Source: Calvatia gigantea
Lineage: Eukaryota; Basidiomycota; Agaricomycetes; Agaricales; Lycoperdaceae
Reading direction: 5' to 3'
Assembly (NCBI GenBank): GCA_025093985.1
Contig: JACAAK010000008.1
Coordinates: 1 to 64,000 of the forward strand
Length of the DNA stretch: 64,000 bases
The first letter of the stretch is position 1. Each line of letters opens with the position of its first letter. The translations under genes and the position numbers were made by a program. Under the pieces are notes generated by a model. The model was not told the origin of the DNA. It worked only from the letters and a program-made list of their open reading frames with translations, and did not search any database. Shown one piece after another: positions 11,501 through 19,380 of the stretch.

Positions 11501-12254
11501 TCACGTCAACTTCCTGGATTTGACCCTCTTTTTTGAGGACGGTGAGTTTCGTCACAAACCGTACAGGAAACCGCTTAACCATTTCGAACGTTTACCATGG
11601 ATTAGCTCTCACCCGGAATATGTCAAGCGCGGCACATTCACGAGTGAACTGAGTAGGCTAGCCACTCTTTCTTCGAAGTATGATTACTACGTAGAAGCAT
11701 GTAGAGAAATTGCGGATATCTATATTGCGAGAGGCTACCCTCCTAAGTTAATTGCTTCTTGGTTAAGGAGAAACTATAAGGAACGTTGGGATAATCGGCT
11801 TAGAGAGAGTCGACCTGAACCAGCGGACGTCCTTGTCCTTAAATCAGAATATAACTTGTCATGGGATTTATTTAACGTTCAAACGTTGGCAGACAGCCTG
11901 AAGTCTGGATGGATAGTTGCATTACGCACATTATCCTTCGGTAATACCCCGGAGAAATCAGAACTCTCCGCGGAAATACTCGCAACCAAGCCGGAACTTA
12001 CTGAAACTCGTCGGGGAGGGCGATTGCATTGGGGTGGTGAAGATCCGCTTTGGCGGGTTGACGCTCACTCTAGTGTAGTTGCTAAATCTCTGGTGGGCAG
12101 AGGTGAGTATCTACGCTTGGATAAACTTGGACTTCTTGATCGGCGGTTGATCGTCAGTAAGCGACGAACGAAACAACTTATAGATCTCGCTGCTTCTTGG
12201 CGGCGGGCTGTCTTAGAAAGACGTGATCTAGGTAGTTTTCCAGATCTCAACTAG
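8502..12254 (+). CDS. Penelope-like ORF: basic N-terminal region plus reverse transcriptase
   Basis: The reading frame is open for 1,250 codons from ATG 8502, with an Arg/Gly-rich start. The RT region begins with DKNLGCAVAPRSWF and the PKIHK...ARPII block typical of Penelope-like RTs. It continues with motif A (SGDVVAFYPNID, Asp at about 858), motif B (NHGLAMGVACSPDLANL, about 924-940) and motif C (YIDD, Asp 965 and 966). The later FLDLTLFFEDG and YRKPLNHFERL blocks are also typical of the family. About 200 residues follow the RT without a GIY-YIG endonuclease. The protein would copy the element RNA into DNA, priming perhaps from exposed chromosome ends. A likely intron donor at 9636 means the mature protein may lack residues translated from about 9636-9992. 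All catalytic Asp residues are present. Confidence 0.9.
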   Translation: MPPRATASSSGNSNRGRGRGRGRASAGSRPVVPRPFTLPISQLARGATRGLHVREQSPAAAPAIAIAQTLGALETVLEGRANTPQNLQKLQQAQAIARRAPIMGCENLFDLLGCIFPGDYRGVFKEHLEAAMRARKSLAAVERQLKSLQSSRDDGKIPPSLQTKRAQPQFVKTFMVAHAEEVRTSLNDLHKSYELEALNKVIELKETEANELRALTLLIDPEGGAMEVDDEERGEGSSTGAAAAPAMTTAHFTATGDRLYADLVATFERLHKEAKVLVWDHKHADVHGRPVLKGRTDDPAVVAAFRDLLDDIPVIWSRAIGIVEDALNKESKVKADKQRLQRAAIDDVQEASSSKSVAEMVKAEVAKALEKGKGKGKQVRRSSIDVYADLLSSDNFSSPFPPESQARQGRRSTREGRGHWGEILRWSSPTRAGDQRWQTGSATQSGQVQAEQEGERREVVIDDSGILGIRVHRAPFRWDVSSTYPGWLLTVSLRHAQQFIWARIPSVVLESMRYRSGIHMIDCDVPRDLAIHLSAGLKYMLPTKYSKQLILDAWDDFVDRLRWSVHFRIMDDHDNNELHDDYDPDYATPSKASRKRASPLDRAFEFGIEEGTRTINKVVSQLPNDDQIGGRTPRSLLPPISKLHDYLVTHELLLMVTDKNLGCAVAPRSWFIESALKLLNAMGSRDTPDYTKLKFDPKTFHPDPNHMDHTTGEYGSVHWYIWSKLSHMERIAKFCAEHDVHPQLPDFFRSFFLPEVMATNYRHKEDTWAEYADRLPNFYVIPKIHKQPVKARPIIPCHSVIQGPAGKYVSKHLKPLIAESPFIIHGTKDLVLKLAKLSLPQFKLINGSLHRLYFVSGDVVAFYPNIDKDRCLEIVNDRYLKWLSMQEDLSVEESTNRAWLMRECLKAANDDLIFQFDGDYYRQNHGLAMGVACSPDLANLYGVHHEEAYRMGSTARVAYYGRYIDDCLALVYARSYGEALGWVSPLKFENCEIEWDADDNHVNFLDLTLFFEDGEFRHKPYRKPLNHFERLPWISSHPEYVKRGTFTSELSRLATLSSKYDYYVEACREIADIYIARGYPPKLIASWLRRNYKERWDNRLRESRPEPADVLVLKSEYNLSWDLFNVQTLADSLKSGWIVALRTLSFGNTPEKSELSAEILATKPELTETRRGGRLHWGGEDPLWRVDAHSSVVAKSLVGRGEYLRLDKLGLLDRRLIVSKRRTKQLIDLAASWRRAVLERRDLGSFPDLN
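9636..9992 (+). other. Alternative intron in the element ORF (acceptors at 9708 and 9992)
   Basis: The donor GTACGT at 9636 lies on a codon boundary. Acceptor 1 (9708) follows a pyrimidine-rich CTTCCCCTTTTCCACCAG and removes 73 nt. The new frame reads a strongly basic Gly/Lys/Arg tail (NPKPGKGGGQRAK...) to a TAA at 9880-9882, a protein of about 435 residues. Acceptor 2 (9992) follows a consensus branch site TACTAAC and CGCGCAG. It removes 357 nt and stays in frame with the RT (KQ joined to QFIWARIP). Unspliced RNA also stays open. The splice-site quality is seen directly; use in vivo is inferred. Confidence 0.6.
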
Positions 12255-12941
12255 AGATCAACGTACTGACTTTCGTCAGACTACCTTGGATGGTTGGTTA
12301 GCTGAAGCTTGAGCTTCACTAGTACCTCTTGTCCGCGGGCGTTCTTTTAGACGCCTGGCGAAAACTTCTTCTGAATTCTCGGTCGAAACGAAATCCCAGT
12401 TACGATTCTGGGTGACTTCGGTCTAATCAAAAATCTCCCGACCCGACGGGGCCTTCTGGCTCCAACTCCTTTGATACCTGGCATGCCTTCGAGTATGCGA
12501 TGCGAGTAGTGATCCACTACGCAGTGTGCGTTACGTCAAGCATGTCAGGTTGGACTCATCTTAGGTAAAGTGCGCTTTCTATGGGCGCGTGAGCGGGATA
12601 GATACGTTGGGCAACCTATATTGACGTTCACACAACCAATATGAAGGGAGTCTAGACCTAATGCTTAACCTGGTGTGGCAGGTAATAGGCAGGATGAAGG
12701 AATGAAGCCAGTAGTCAGTGTCGTTTGAGAGTTCGTACTGTGGCTTGACGAACGTGTTCTTGAGTGAACGCTTTTACCAGTAGTTATACGCCGGGGAGGT
12801 GATGGCCCCGGTTGGGATAGCGAACGACCAACAACATCGCATTGGATCACCAACGTTTTCCTTGCAGGTGTGCCGATATGGAACACTTTGCGGTAAGTAC
12901 ATCCGTGTACGCAATCTTGGACTACTACTAATACGTAGGAA
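12255..12941 (+). other. 3' untranslated region of the element, with an intron-like segment
   Basis: No coding ORF is supported. GTAAGT at 12893 and a TACTACTAATACGTAG end at 12938 define a 46-nt intron-like segment, and TTTTCCTTGCAG ending at 12867 is a good upstream acceptor. Introns past the stop suggest that transcripts run on towards the telomere-like repeats and the next leader. Confidence 0.5.
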
Positions 12942-12967
12942 CCCCCTAACCCCTAACCTCCCCTAAC
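12942..12967. repeat. Telomere-like repeats, C-strand orientation
   Basis: CCCCCTAACCCCTAACC then TCCCCTAAC gives about three units related to the fungal telomere repeat CCCTAA. Shorter traces stand at the same point before the other two leader copies (CCTCCCCTAAC at 7948-7957, CCCCCTAAC at 15047-15055). The orientation would place a chromosome end to the left of the window. Confidence 0.75.
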
Positions 12968-13174
12968 AATGGTGAGTGGAACCGGCCTTGTCTCGTGATG
13001 CGCAGGCTGATAGATGGACTAAGGGACTGTCCGAGCTGGACTGTTGCGTAAATAACCTGCCACGGTATGTACCCCGCCCTCAGTTGTCAAGCTGATGACA
13101 TCGTTAGGTACTTGGTACGTTCATTTTATTATTTCAAGAATGTTCGTATTTAAGTGCGTGGGCGCTTAATGGGC
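12968..13174 (+). repeat. Partial second leader of the element (unspliced form)
   Basis: It matches 7958-8112 apart from a few substitutions, but carries the extra 52-nt GTGAGT...CTAAG segment at 12972-13023. It stops at GGGCGCTTAATGGGCG, before the hairpin and ribozyme, and runs straight into satellite sequence (ATTCCCACACTCAATC). Confidence 0.85.
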
Positions 13175-14707
13175 GAAACATTCCCACACTCAATCACTCA
13201 GTGTCGTAGTTGTAAGGCTCATACAGGTGGCCACTGCTTCCCAATCACAATGTATTATACCTCATTGGAATCGCCTCAATGAGCTCTTTCTAATGGTACC
13301 AAGACCGTAGAAATCCGCCTTCTCCCTGCAATAATATTCCAGCATTCCTCTAATAAAAACATGGCCTCACAGTATACCATATATAATCCTTGGTCCCCAG
13401 TATCTAACTAAAAGCCACCTGTTAATATCACATGTCTACAAAAGAGACTGAGCTATTATCTCTGTCCACTGTATTGTTATATAATTATGTGTCTATTTGG
13501 AGCAGAATACTGTGAATACAGTAGAAATACAGCACCTCATCAGAATATGATGTATTTAGGCTCGTTGGAATCCCCTCAATGAGTACTATCCAATGGAATT
13601 TAGACTGAAATGATTGCTTTGGTGTACAGTGAGTTATAGCAATATCATTAGAAATATGTGTTTTTAGAATGGTGCCCCAGTAAATGAGCGTATCAGCCCA
13701 TATCTGGGGTTTATAGAAAGCCGCTGCAAATCTGAACAAGTTAAAAAAAAGACTGAGTGGATCTGCTCACTTTTGGTGGAGTTATTCTATTATCATTCTA
13801 TATTCCATGTTCTGGAGACTCATGCACACAGATTCGTCCAAGACGAATTGATGTGTGCACCACTCTAATCTTCCCACAGTCCAGTGGGGTCTGATGCACA
13901 TCCATTCGTCCAAGACGAATGGTCTGCACTATCCCAATTTTTCCCACACTCAATCAGTCAATGTCAACAATTGCTGAGCCAGTACTGGTAGCCCCTGCAA
14001 TCCAATCACCATGTATTATACCTCGTTAGAACCGCCTCAAAAAGCTCTTTCCAACGGTATTAAGACCGTAGAAATCCGCCTACTCTCTGCCATAATACTT
14101 CAGCATTTCTCTAATAACAATGTGGCTCCACAGCACTCCAGGTAATTATTGAAGCACTATCCCCAGTATCTCATCAGGGGCTTCCTGTAAATGTCAGTAA
14201 TCTACAAAAGGGACCGAGTAATTATCTGCAGCCTTTGTATTGTTATAGAATTATCTGTCTATTTTGGGGTAAATACTATGAATACAGTAGAAATCCAGAG
14301 ACTCAATGAAATATAATGTATCTGGGCTTGTTGGAATCAGCTCAATGAGTACTATTCCACGGTATTTAGACCGAAATTATTGCTTTAGTATGCAGTGAGT
14401 TATACCAATAACACCATAAATGCGAGTTTTTAAAATAGCACTGCAATGAAAGACCATATTGGCCCATATCTGGGGTCGCTGAAAAGCCACTGTCAATCCG
14501 AACAAAATAAAAAAAAGTATGAGTAGATTCGCTGATTTTTGGTGGAGTTATTTCAGTATCATTCTATATTTAATACTCTGAGGACTCATGCACACTAATT
14601 TGTCTTGGACGAATTTGGGTGTGCACCACTCTGATTTTCCCACAGTTAGCTGAGGTATGATGCACATGCATTCATCTTGGACAAATGGTGTGCACAACTC
14701 CAATATC
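13175..14707. repeat. Satellite array, about two monomers
   Basis: Two monomers of about 765 bp show the same landmarks as 300-2400 (GTTGGAATC..CTCAATGAG at about 13562 and 14329). Palindromes are centred near 13840, 13913, 14603 and 14677. It ends at CTCCAATATCA, where a C-rich minisatellite and the second element begin. No genes. Confidence 0.85.
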
Positions 14708-15003
14708 ACCCCCAGTCCATTGCCTACCCATCCCCAGTCTATTCTCTACCCATTCCTCCTCATCCCTGTCCTCATCCCCTCCTTATTCTTACTCATCCCC
14801 TATGACCCTGCCCACCTCCAGCCTGTCCCCAGCTGTCCCCTCCCATTCCCCTGTCCATTCCCTGTCCATTTCCTGCCCATTCCCTGCCCACCCCCAGCCT
14901 GTCCCCAGCTGTCCCCAGCCCATTCCCAGCCCATTCCTGCCACCCATCCATCCTGCCATCCCTGCCCACCCCTACTCATCCCCTGCCTATCCCCTTCCAA
15001 TAA
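14706..15003. repeat. C-rich minisatellite before the second element
   Basis: Units such as CCCATTCC, CCTGTCC, CCCAGCCTGTCCCCAG and CTCATCCC repeat for about 300 bases. It is the counterpart of 7766-7925 but longer and differently arranged, as expected of an unstable minisatellite. ORFs across it on both strands are compositional. Confidence 0.75.
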
Positions 15004-15044
15004 TTTTTGACCCCTATGACCCCTAATGTCCAACTCACCTAGAT

Positions 15045-15598
15045 AACCCCCTAACAATGGTGAGTGGAACCGGCCTTGTCTCGTGATGCGCAGGCTGATA
15101 GATGGACTAAGGGACTGTCCGAGCTGGACTGTTGTGTAAATAACCTGCCACGGTATGTACCCCGCCTTCAGTTGTCAAGCTGATGACATCGTTAGGTACT
15201 TGATACGTTCATTTTATTATTTCAAGAATGTTCGCATTTAAGTGCGTGGGCGCTTAATGGGCGCCCCGCATTTGGGCGCTACGCGGGCGCTTAAGTACAA
15301 GTTTTCCTTACTTTACATTTTCCTGACGATAACTTAAGCGCCCATAAGCGCTGGGTTTTTGGGCGCTATTTTAGCGCTCGTTGACATTTGTCAACTGTTC
15401 CATGGATCGAGTTAATTATACTCATCCCCAAGTATAGCGTGATCGTACGCGTTTCATTGGTTTGGTAGGTACTGATGGATAATCAGAGCGCCTGATGAGT
15501 CTGTCATAAGACAAAACAGGTGGTTGGGGTAGCTCCCCAACCTGTTGCGCTGTCTCTCCATCGACAACTCAACGGTTTTTAGGATTTCCTCCTCCCCA
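15045..15598 (+). mobile_element. 5' fragment of a second Penelope-like element
   Basis: It begins with CCCCCTAACAATG and follows the leader of the first element as far as CTCCTCCCCAC, then breaks about 50 bases before the ORF start. It keeps the 52-nt intron (15060-15111), the hairpin and the hammerhead region. The sequence after the break belongs to a different locus. Confidence 0.85.
15487..15551 (+). ncRNA. Hammerhead ribozyme copy with G12 changed to A, probably inactive
   Basis: It aligns with 8337-8401 at an offset of 7,150. CUGAUGA, stem II, stem III and the cleavage site are kept. The conserved GAAA reads AAAA because base 15513 is A instead of G. G12 acts as the general base in hammerhead cleavage, so this copy should cleave very poorly. 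Confidence 0.88.
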
Positions 15599-15730
15599 CC
15601 CCCAATTGACGTGTTCGGGTCTCCTTTGTCTGGTGGGGTATCTGCCGTAGTAGGGGATAGAGTGAATGCGAAGAGGGCATTGATTGCACACGCAAATGTG
15701 GGAGGGATGCTAGAGAAAAGGTGTGTCTGA
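15599..15730 (+). pseudogene. Short coding-like tail of an unknown gene
   Basis: Directly after the broken element the frame reads PPIDVFGSPLSGG...VGDRVNAKRALIAHANVGGMLEKR before GTGTGT. This looks like the end of a protein exon whose upstream part is missing. From 15674 on the sequence is repeated at 22011, where it is joined to a different gene. The family is not recognised. Confidence 0.3.
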
Positions 15731-16156
15731 AAGGGGAACGAGTAATGCTGCATAGATCGTCCTACCTAGTCCGTGTCCGTTGATAATAGAAACGCAACAC
15801 GTAACACAATAACTCACTCTTGCGGGGCAGCCCAGTGCTTGAACCACGCAACGAGGCGGAGGATCAGGCCATGCACGGATGTTATATCTGCCATAACCCT
15901 TCAATTGTGACCTTAGACATGGCCTCCAATTTCTTGAGGATGTTTCTGGAACGGCTAGCAACGTTGTCGGCTGTCGTGGTGAGTGTCAAGGACGCATGAG
16001 ATGCAATGCACGTGATTTAGACTTATCAACGCCATTCGATCCAAATCATCAGTCTCGCCCAAAATTTTGCCTCACAATTGTATATAAATATGGACGTTGA
16101 AATGTCAGTTAGCTAATGAGTCGGAAGGAATATACTATCTCATTACAGTTATTACC

Positions 16157-16393
16157 ATGCCACCTAAGCGACCGGAATTATCGGGCATTCTCCCCAGGCC
16201 ACCCCCTTTTATGCGAATGCAAGCACGCATGCAACCTTCGATGCCCAGTGCTGGAAACTTGGATGAATGCCTAACACCTCGCACAATAATGCTAGGAACC
16301 GGAACTCTGAATCGTCGTGTCAGGAGGCGTAACCAACCCCACTCCCACTCCATACTTCACACCAGTAGGCAGCAGCCAGCCAGCCAGAGTTGA
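16157..16393 (+). CDS. Possible small basic protein, unsupported family
   Basis: A 78-codon frame (MPPKRPELSG...) lies about 75 bases downstream of a TATATAAATA box at 16081. It is Pro/Arg/Gln-rich and not recognised. A CATTACAG just before it could be an acceptor. It may be a chance ORF; it is repeated at 22494-22730 because the whole segment is duplicated. Confidence 0.2.
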   Translation: MPPKRPELSGILPRPPPFMRMQARMQPSMPSAGNLDECLTPRTIMLGTGTLNRRVRRRNQPHSHSILHTSRQQPASQS

Positions 16394-17590
16394 ACCAATT
16401 TTGGGGAGACGGCAGGTTTACGAGCATTGGATTTCGCAGTGTTCGCAGTGCCAGTGGCCAGAGCATTGGTAACATTAGTTGAGGAGTGGAGATGAGCGAT
16501 GAGTGGGTAGGAAGTTCTTGTGCACAGGCCGACAAACTGCGGTCCTATGGTTTGGATCACGCATTGCATTCGGGACACGCTGCAGAATACAAGCAGGAGC
16601 GCTCGGGGCGGGAGGGTGCGCTGTTCTCCAGGGTGGTGGTGACCATAGGAAGAGTTGAAGATTTCAGGAGCTCAAATTCGGCTCGCACACTGGCAAGCCA
16701 AGATATGACTTCGCGCCAATGAAAAACATTTGCTGTGCACCTTTGGGATTAACTAAAGGAGGACATTACGACGGCACATAAATCGCACCTAGAACTGAAG
16801 GCATATGCAACAATCGTCGTTTGATCACTGACCGAACTCATGCAGGAAACGCTAAAGCTAGAGCCCTCCGAGTTCTTCGCAACAGTGAAACTGGGATCCG
16901 AGAGCGAGAGTAAGTTTCTCAGCAAGGGGATGAAGACCCAACGCACCGCAGTTGAGGCTGGTTGGACCCAGCAGAGTCGTTAGAGACTGTCAATCAAGTT
17001 CTTTTTCAGATAACGTACAAAGAAAGGGGTGTTTTTATCAATATCCATTGACAGTGGCATCTTCCACTGTGGGACGTTACGAAAATTAAATAGAAGGCGA
17101 CCAGGCAAGACCCAAGATATGGTAACATATGAGAATCACTTCCTCAAACGGAGTTAAGGACCTCACTAGAGCTAACGTCTTTTTCGCCGACACTGGCGCT
17201 CGTCCGCGACGAGACCGGACTGTGCTCGGAAAAAATGCCAGAGGACGTTCTTTACGGACGTGTCAAAGTTAACGTACCACGTGATAGCAGCGCTGGGCGT
17301 AACGAAGTTGGATCCATGATCATGGATGCCAGGGAAGAGGGTGCGGGCCGGTACCCTTCACCAAGAGGAGGAAATGATGAAGCCCGATGACCCGATTTCA
17401 AGAAGTCCATTTCGTAGTCCACCTCAGCTTATCTCGTAGAATCTCACATGATAGTGTGTTTTAGCGACAAGGAAGCGACCTCACAAATGCTTGGGTTATT
17501 CAGCGGTGAAAGCAGAGGGCTTGGCTCGGATCATGCACAAATGTATATGAGGCCCACCTCCACGAAGGCGGTCGACTAGAACGGGTTGAC

Positions 17591-18676
17591 ATGGCTCGTC
17601 TCTTTCTTGCTCTACTCTCTGCTACCGTTGGTATTGCCAACGTCGGTGCTCATGGCTACCTAGCCTCTTTGACGACGAACGCCGCCACCTATCCCGGCTG
17701 GGCCCCTTTCACCGATCCGTGAGCGTATACGGCGAGGAAGATGTAGATATGGCGAGCTAATTATGCGCTAGATACCTCAACCCTGTTCCAGTCCGCGTTG
17801 AGAGAATAATACTCGACAATGGTCCCGTCACTGATGTTGCTTCCCGTGTAAGGATCGACTTTGTTGAATCACGTCGGTGTGCACCTGATCGGCTACTACA
17901 GGACCTCACCTGCAACAAGGGCGGCAATGTCCCAACGACAATGTTCGCTGACGTGACCGCCGGAACCAAGGTCAAGTGTGAGTTGAATCTTATATCACAC
18001 CTTATGGTGGGACGTAACAAGGCACGGAAAAGTCCAGTGGGATCAGTGGGGCAGCTCACACTCTGGACCAGTGATGACTTACATGGCCAAGTGCACGAAC
18101 GGCTGTTCCAACTTCAAGGGAGATACCGGAAGCCCCTGGTTTAAGATTGACCACTCTGGCTACGACCCCAAACTCTCTCCTCCCTGGGCATCAGTGAGTC
18201 CCAGAATACCAGTACGAAGATTGAGTGCTGGACAACCACATCGTTTTCAGGATCGCTTGGCTGCGCAAGGTGCTAGCTGGATGGTTACAATTCCAAAGAG
18301 CATCGCTAACGGCGAATATCTTTTGATAAGTGGAATTCCCACACAGTCGGGGTTGATTGGTTGATGGTGTGATCGGGTGTGCACAGGCATGAAATCTTGG
18401 GCTTGCACGTCGCCAGCACTGTTGGCGGTGCCCAATTCTACCCACATTGCGTGCAAGTGCGTGTTACTGGGGGCGGGTCTGCGACCCCGTCGGGCGTGGC
18501 GTTGCCGGGCGTGTACAAGCCTACAGAACCGTGAGCGCGAGCTGTCACTGGCCGGGTTTGCCTGGCTGATCTTTGTCCACGTATGCAGAGGCATTCTGAC
18601 GCAATTGTGGTGGTACAACCCCTCCAACACGTCTGCGACGTATACTATTCCTGGTGGACCTACCTGGCAAGGATAA
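17591..18676 (+). CDS. AA9 (former GH61) lytic polysaccharide monooxygenase
   Basis: This is a secreted copper enzyme of the family that oxidatively cleaves cellulose and related glucans. A 20-residue signal peptide (MARLFLALLSATVGIANVGA) is followed by HGYLASL, whose His becomes residue 1 of the copper histidine brace. Exons read at 17591-17718, 17772-17847, 17902-17977, 18033-18193 and from about 18251. They give VKFQWDQWGSSHSGPVMTYM (second brace His in SSHSGP), then QFYPHC with the axial Tyr, and YTIPGGPTW near the end. Introns are about 53-57 nt with good GT-AG sites. The junction before HEILGLH is odd: the phase needs a donor where the sequence reads TTTTGATAAGTGG rather than a clean GTAAGT. 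There is no CBM1 tail. The family call is firm; intactness is less sure. Confidence 0.88.
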
Positions 18677-19380
18677 AGAAATGAAGGTAGAAGGTACTGT
18701 AGTTTGATGATAAGCGGAATCAGTTTTCTATGGCTGCCCAGATATTGGCGTGGTGTCGGTAGAGATGTAACTATTGGACCTGTCCAAGCGCCATCGATGG
18801 CACTGAGAGAAAACATTGGGTTGATTATGCGTGACAAATTTTGAGACACCGTATCTATGTGACCTGAACGGGGGATACGACGGAGGTGGGACAAGGGGGT
18901 GAACACCTGGACGATAAAGTCGTAAGGTTGGAGTCACCCTGGCTCCAGCAAACACTTGAGAACTCTATCAAAAGTTAAGAAATACGAATAGATTGGGAAG
19001 AAAGGGCTCCGTGAAGCCGGGAGTGAGACTGGAGAGAGGATAAAATTGAATTGTTGGTGTTTGTTCTTTTTCTCGGATGATTACACAAGAACTCAACTTT
19101 CTCAGCGGCCACCACCACCGCCCTGCCTTACTCAACGGCTCTCTCGCTACACACTCCCCGGTTCTTCCCCCGATATCCCAAAGCTCCAGGTTTTATTACT
19201 CTTGCTTTCCATCGTCCCGGCCGGTGAGTTTTGACCAACCGCTCGCCTTTCGGCTTCACCCCGGCTTTGACCCGTCGTTGCGCTTCATCTCATTCTTCGC
19301 CTCATTAACCTTTTCACTATCCTTTCTTTCCAACCCCCTCGTCCCATCTGGAAGGAATCATTCGTGTTTGACGGTTCCAG

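Larger units (their letters stand above)
7938..13174 (+). mobile_element. Penelope-like retroelement, endonuclease-deficient (Coprina-like)
   Basis: From left to right it holds a telomere-like TCCCCTAAC, a 5' repeat with hairpin and hammerhead ribozyme (7959-8501), one long ORF with a Penelope-type reverse transcriptase, a 3' region, telomere-like repeats (12942-12967) and a partial second copy of the 5' repeat (12968-13174). Satellite sequence resumes at 13175. The direct repeats, hammerhead and telomeric repeats fit Penelope-like elements, in particular the endonuclease-lacking Athena/Coprina group known to attach to telomeres in rotifers and fungi. No GIY-YIG domain follows the RT. The ORF is open throughout, so this copy may be recent. 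It is GC-richer than the satellite around it. Confidence 0.88.

Noticed and set aside
8502..12254. Group II intron or retron reverse transcriptase
   Set aside because: The PKIHK block, YIDD context and YRKP block are Penelope-type, and hammerhead plus telomere-like flanks agree with that.
18247..18906. Minus-strand ORF of 219 codons over the LPMO
   Set aside because: It is antisense to confirmed AA9 exons and introns with no family features.
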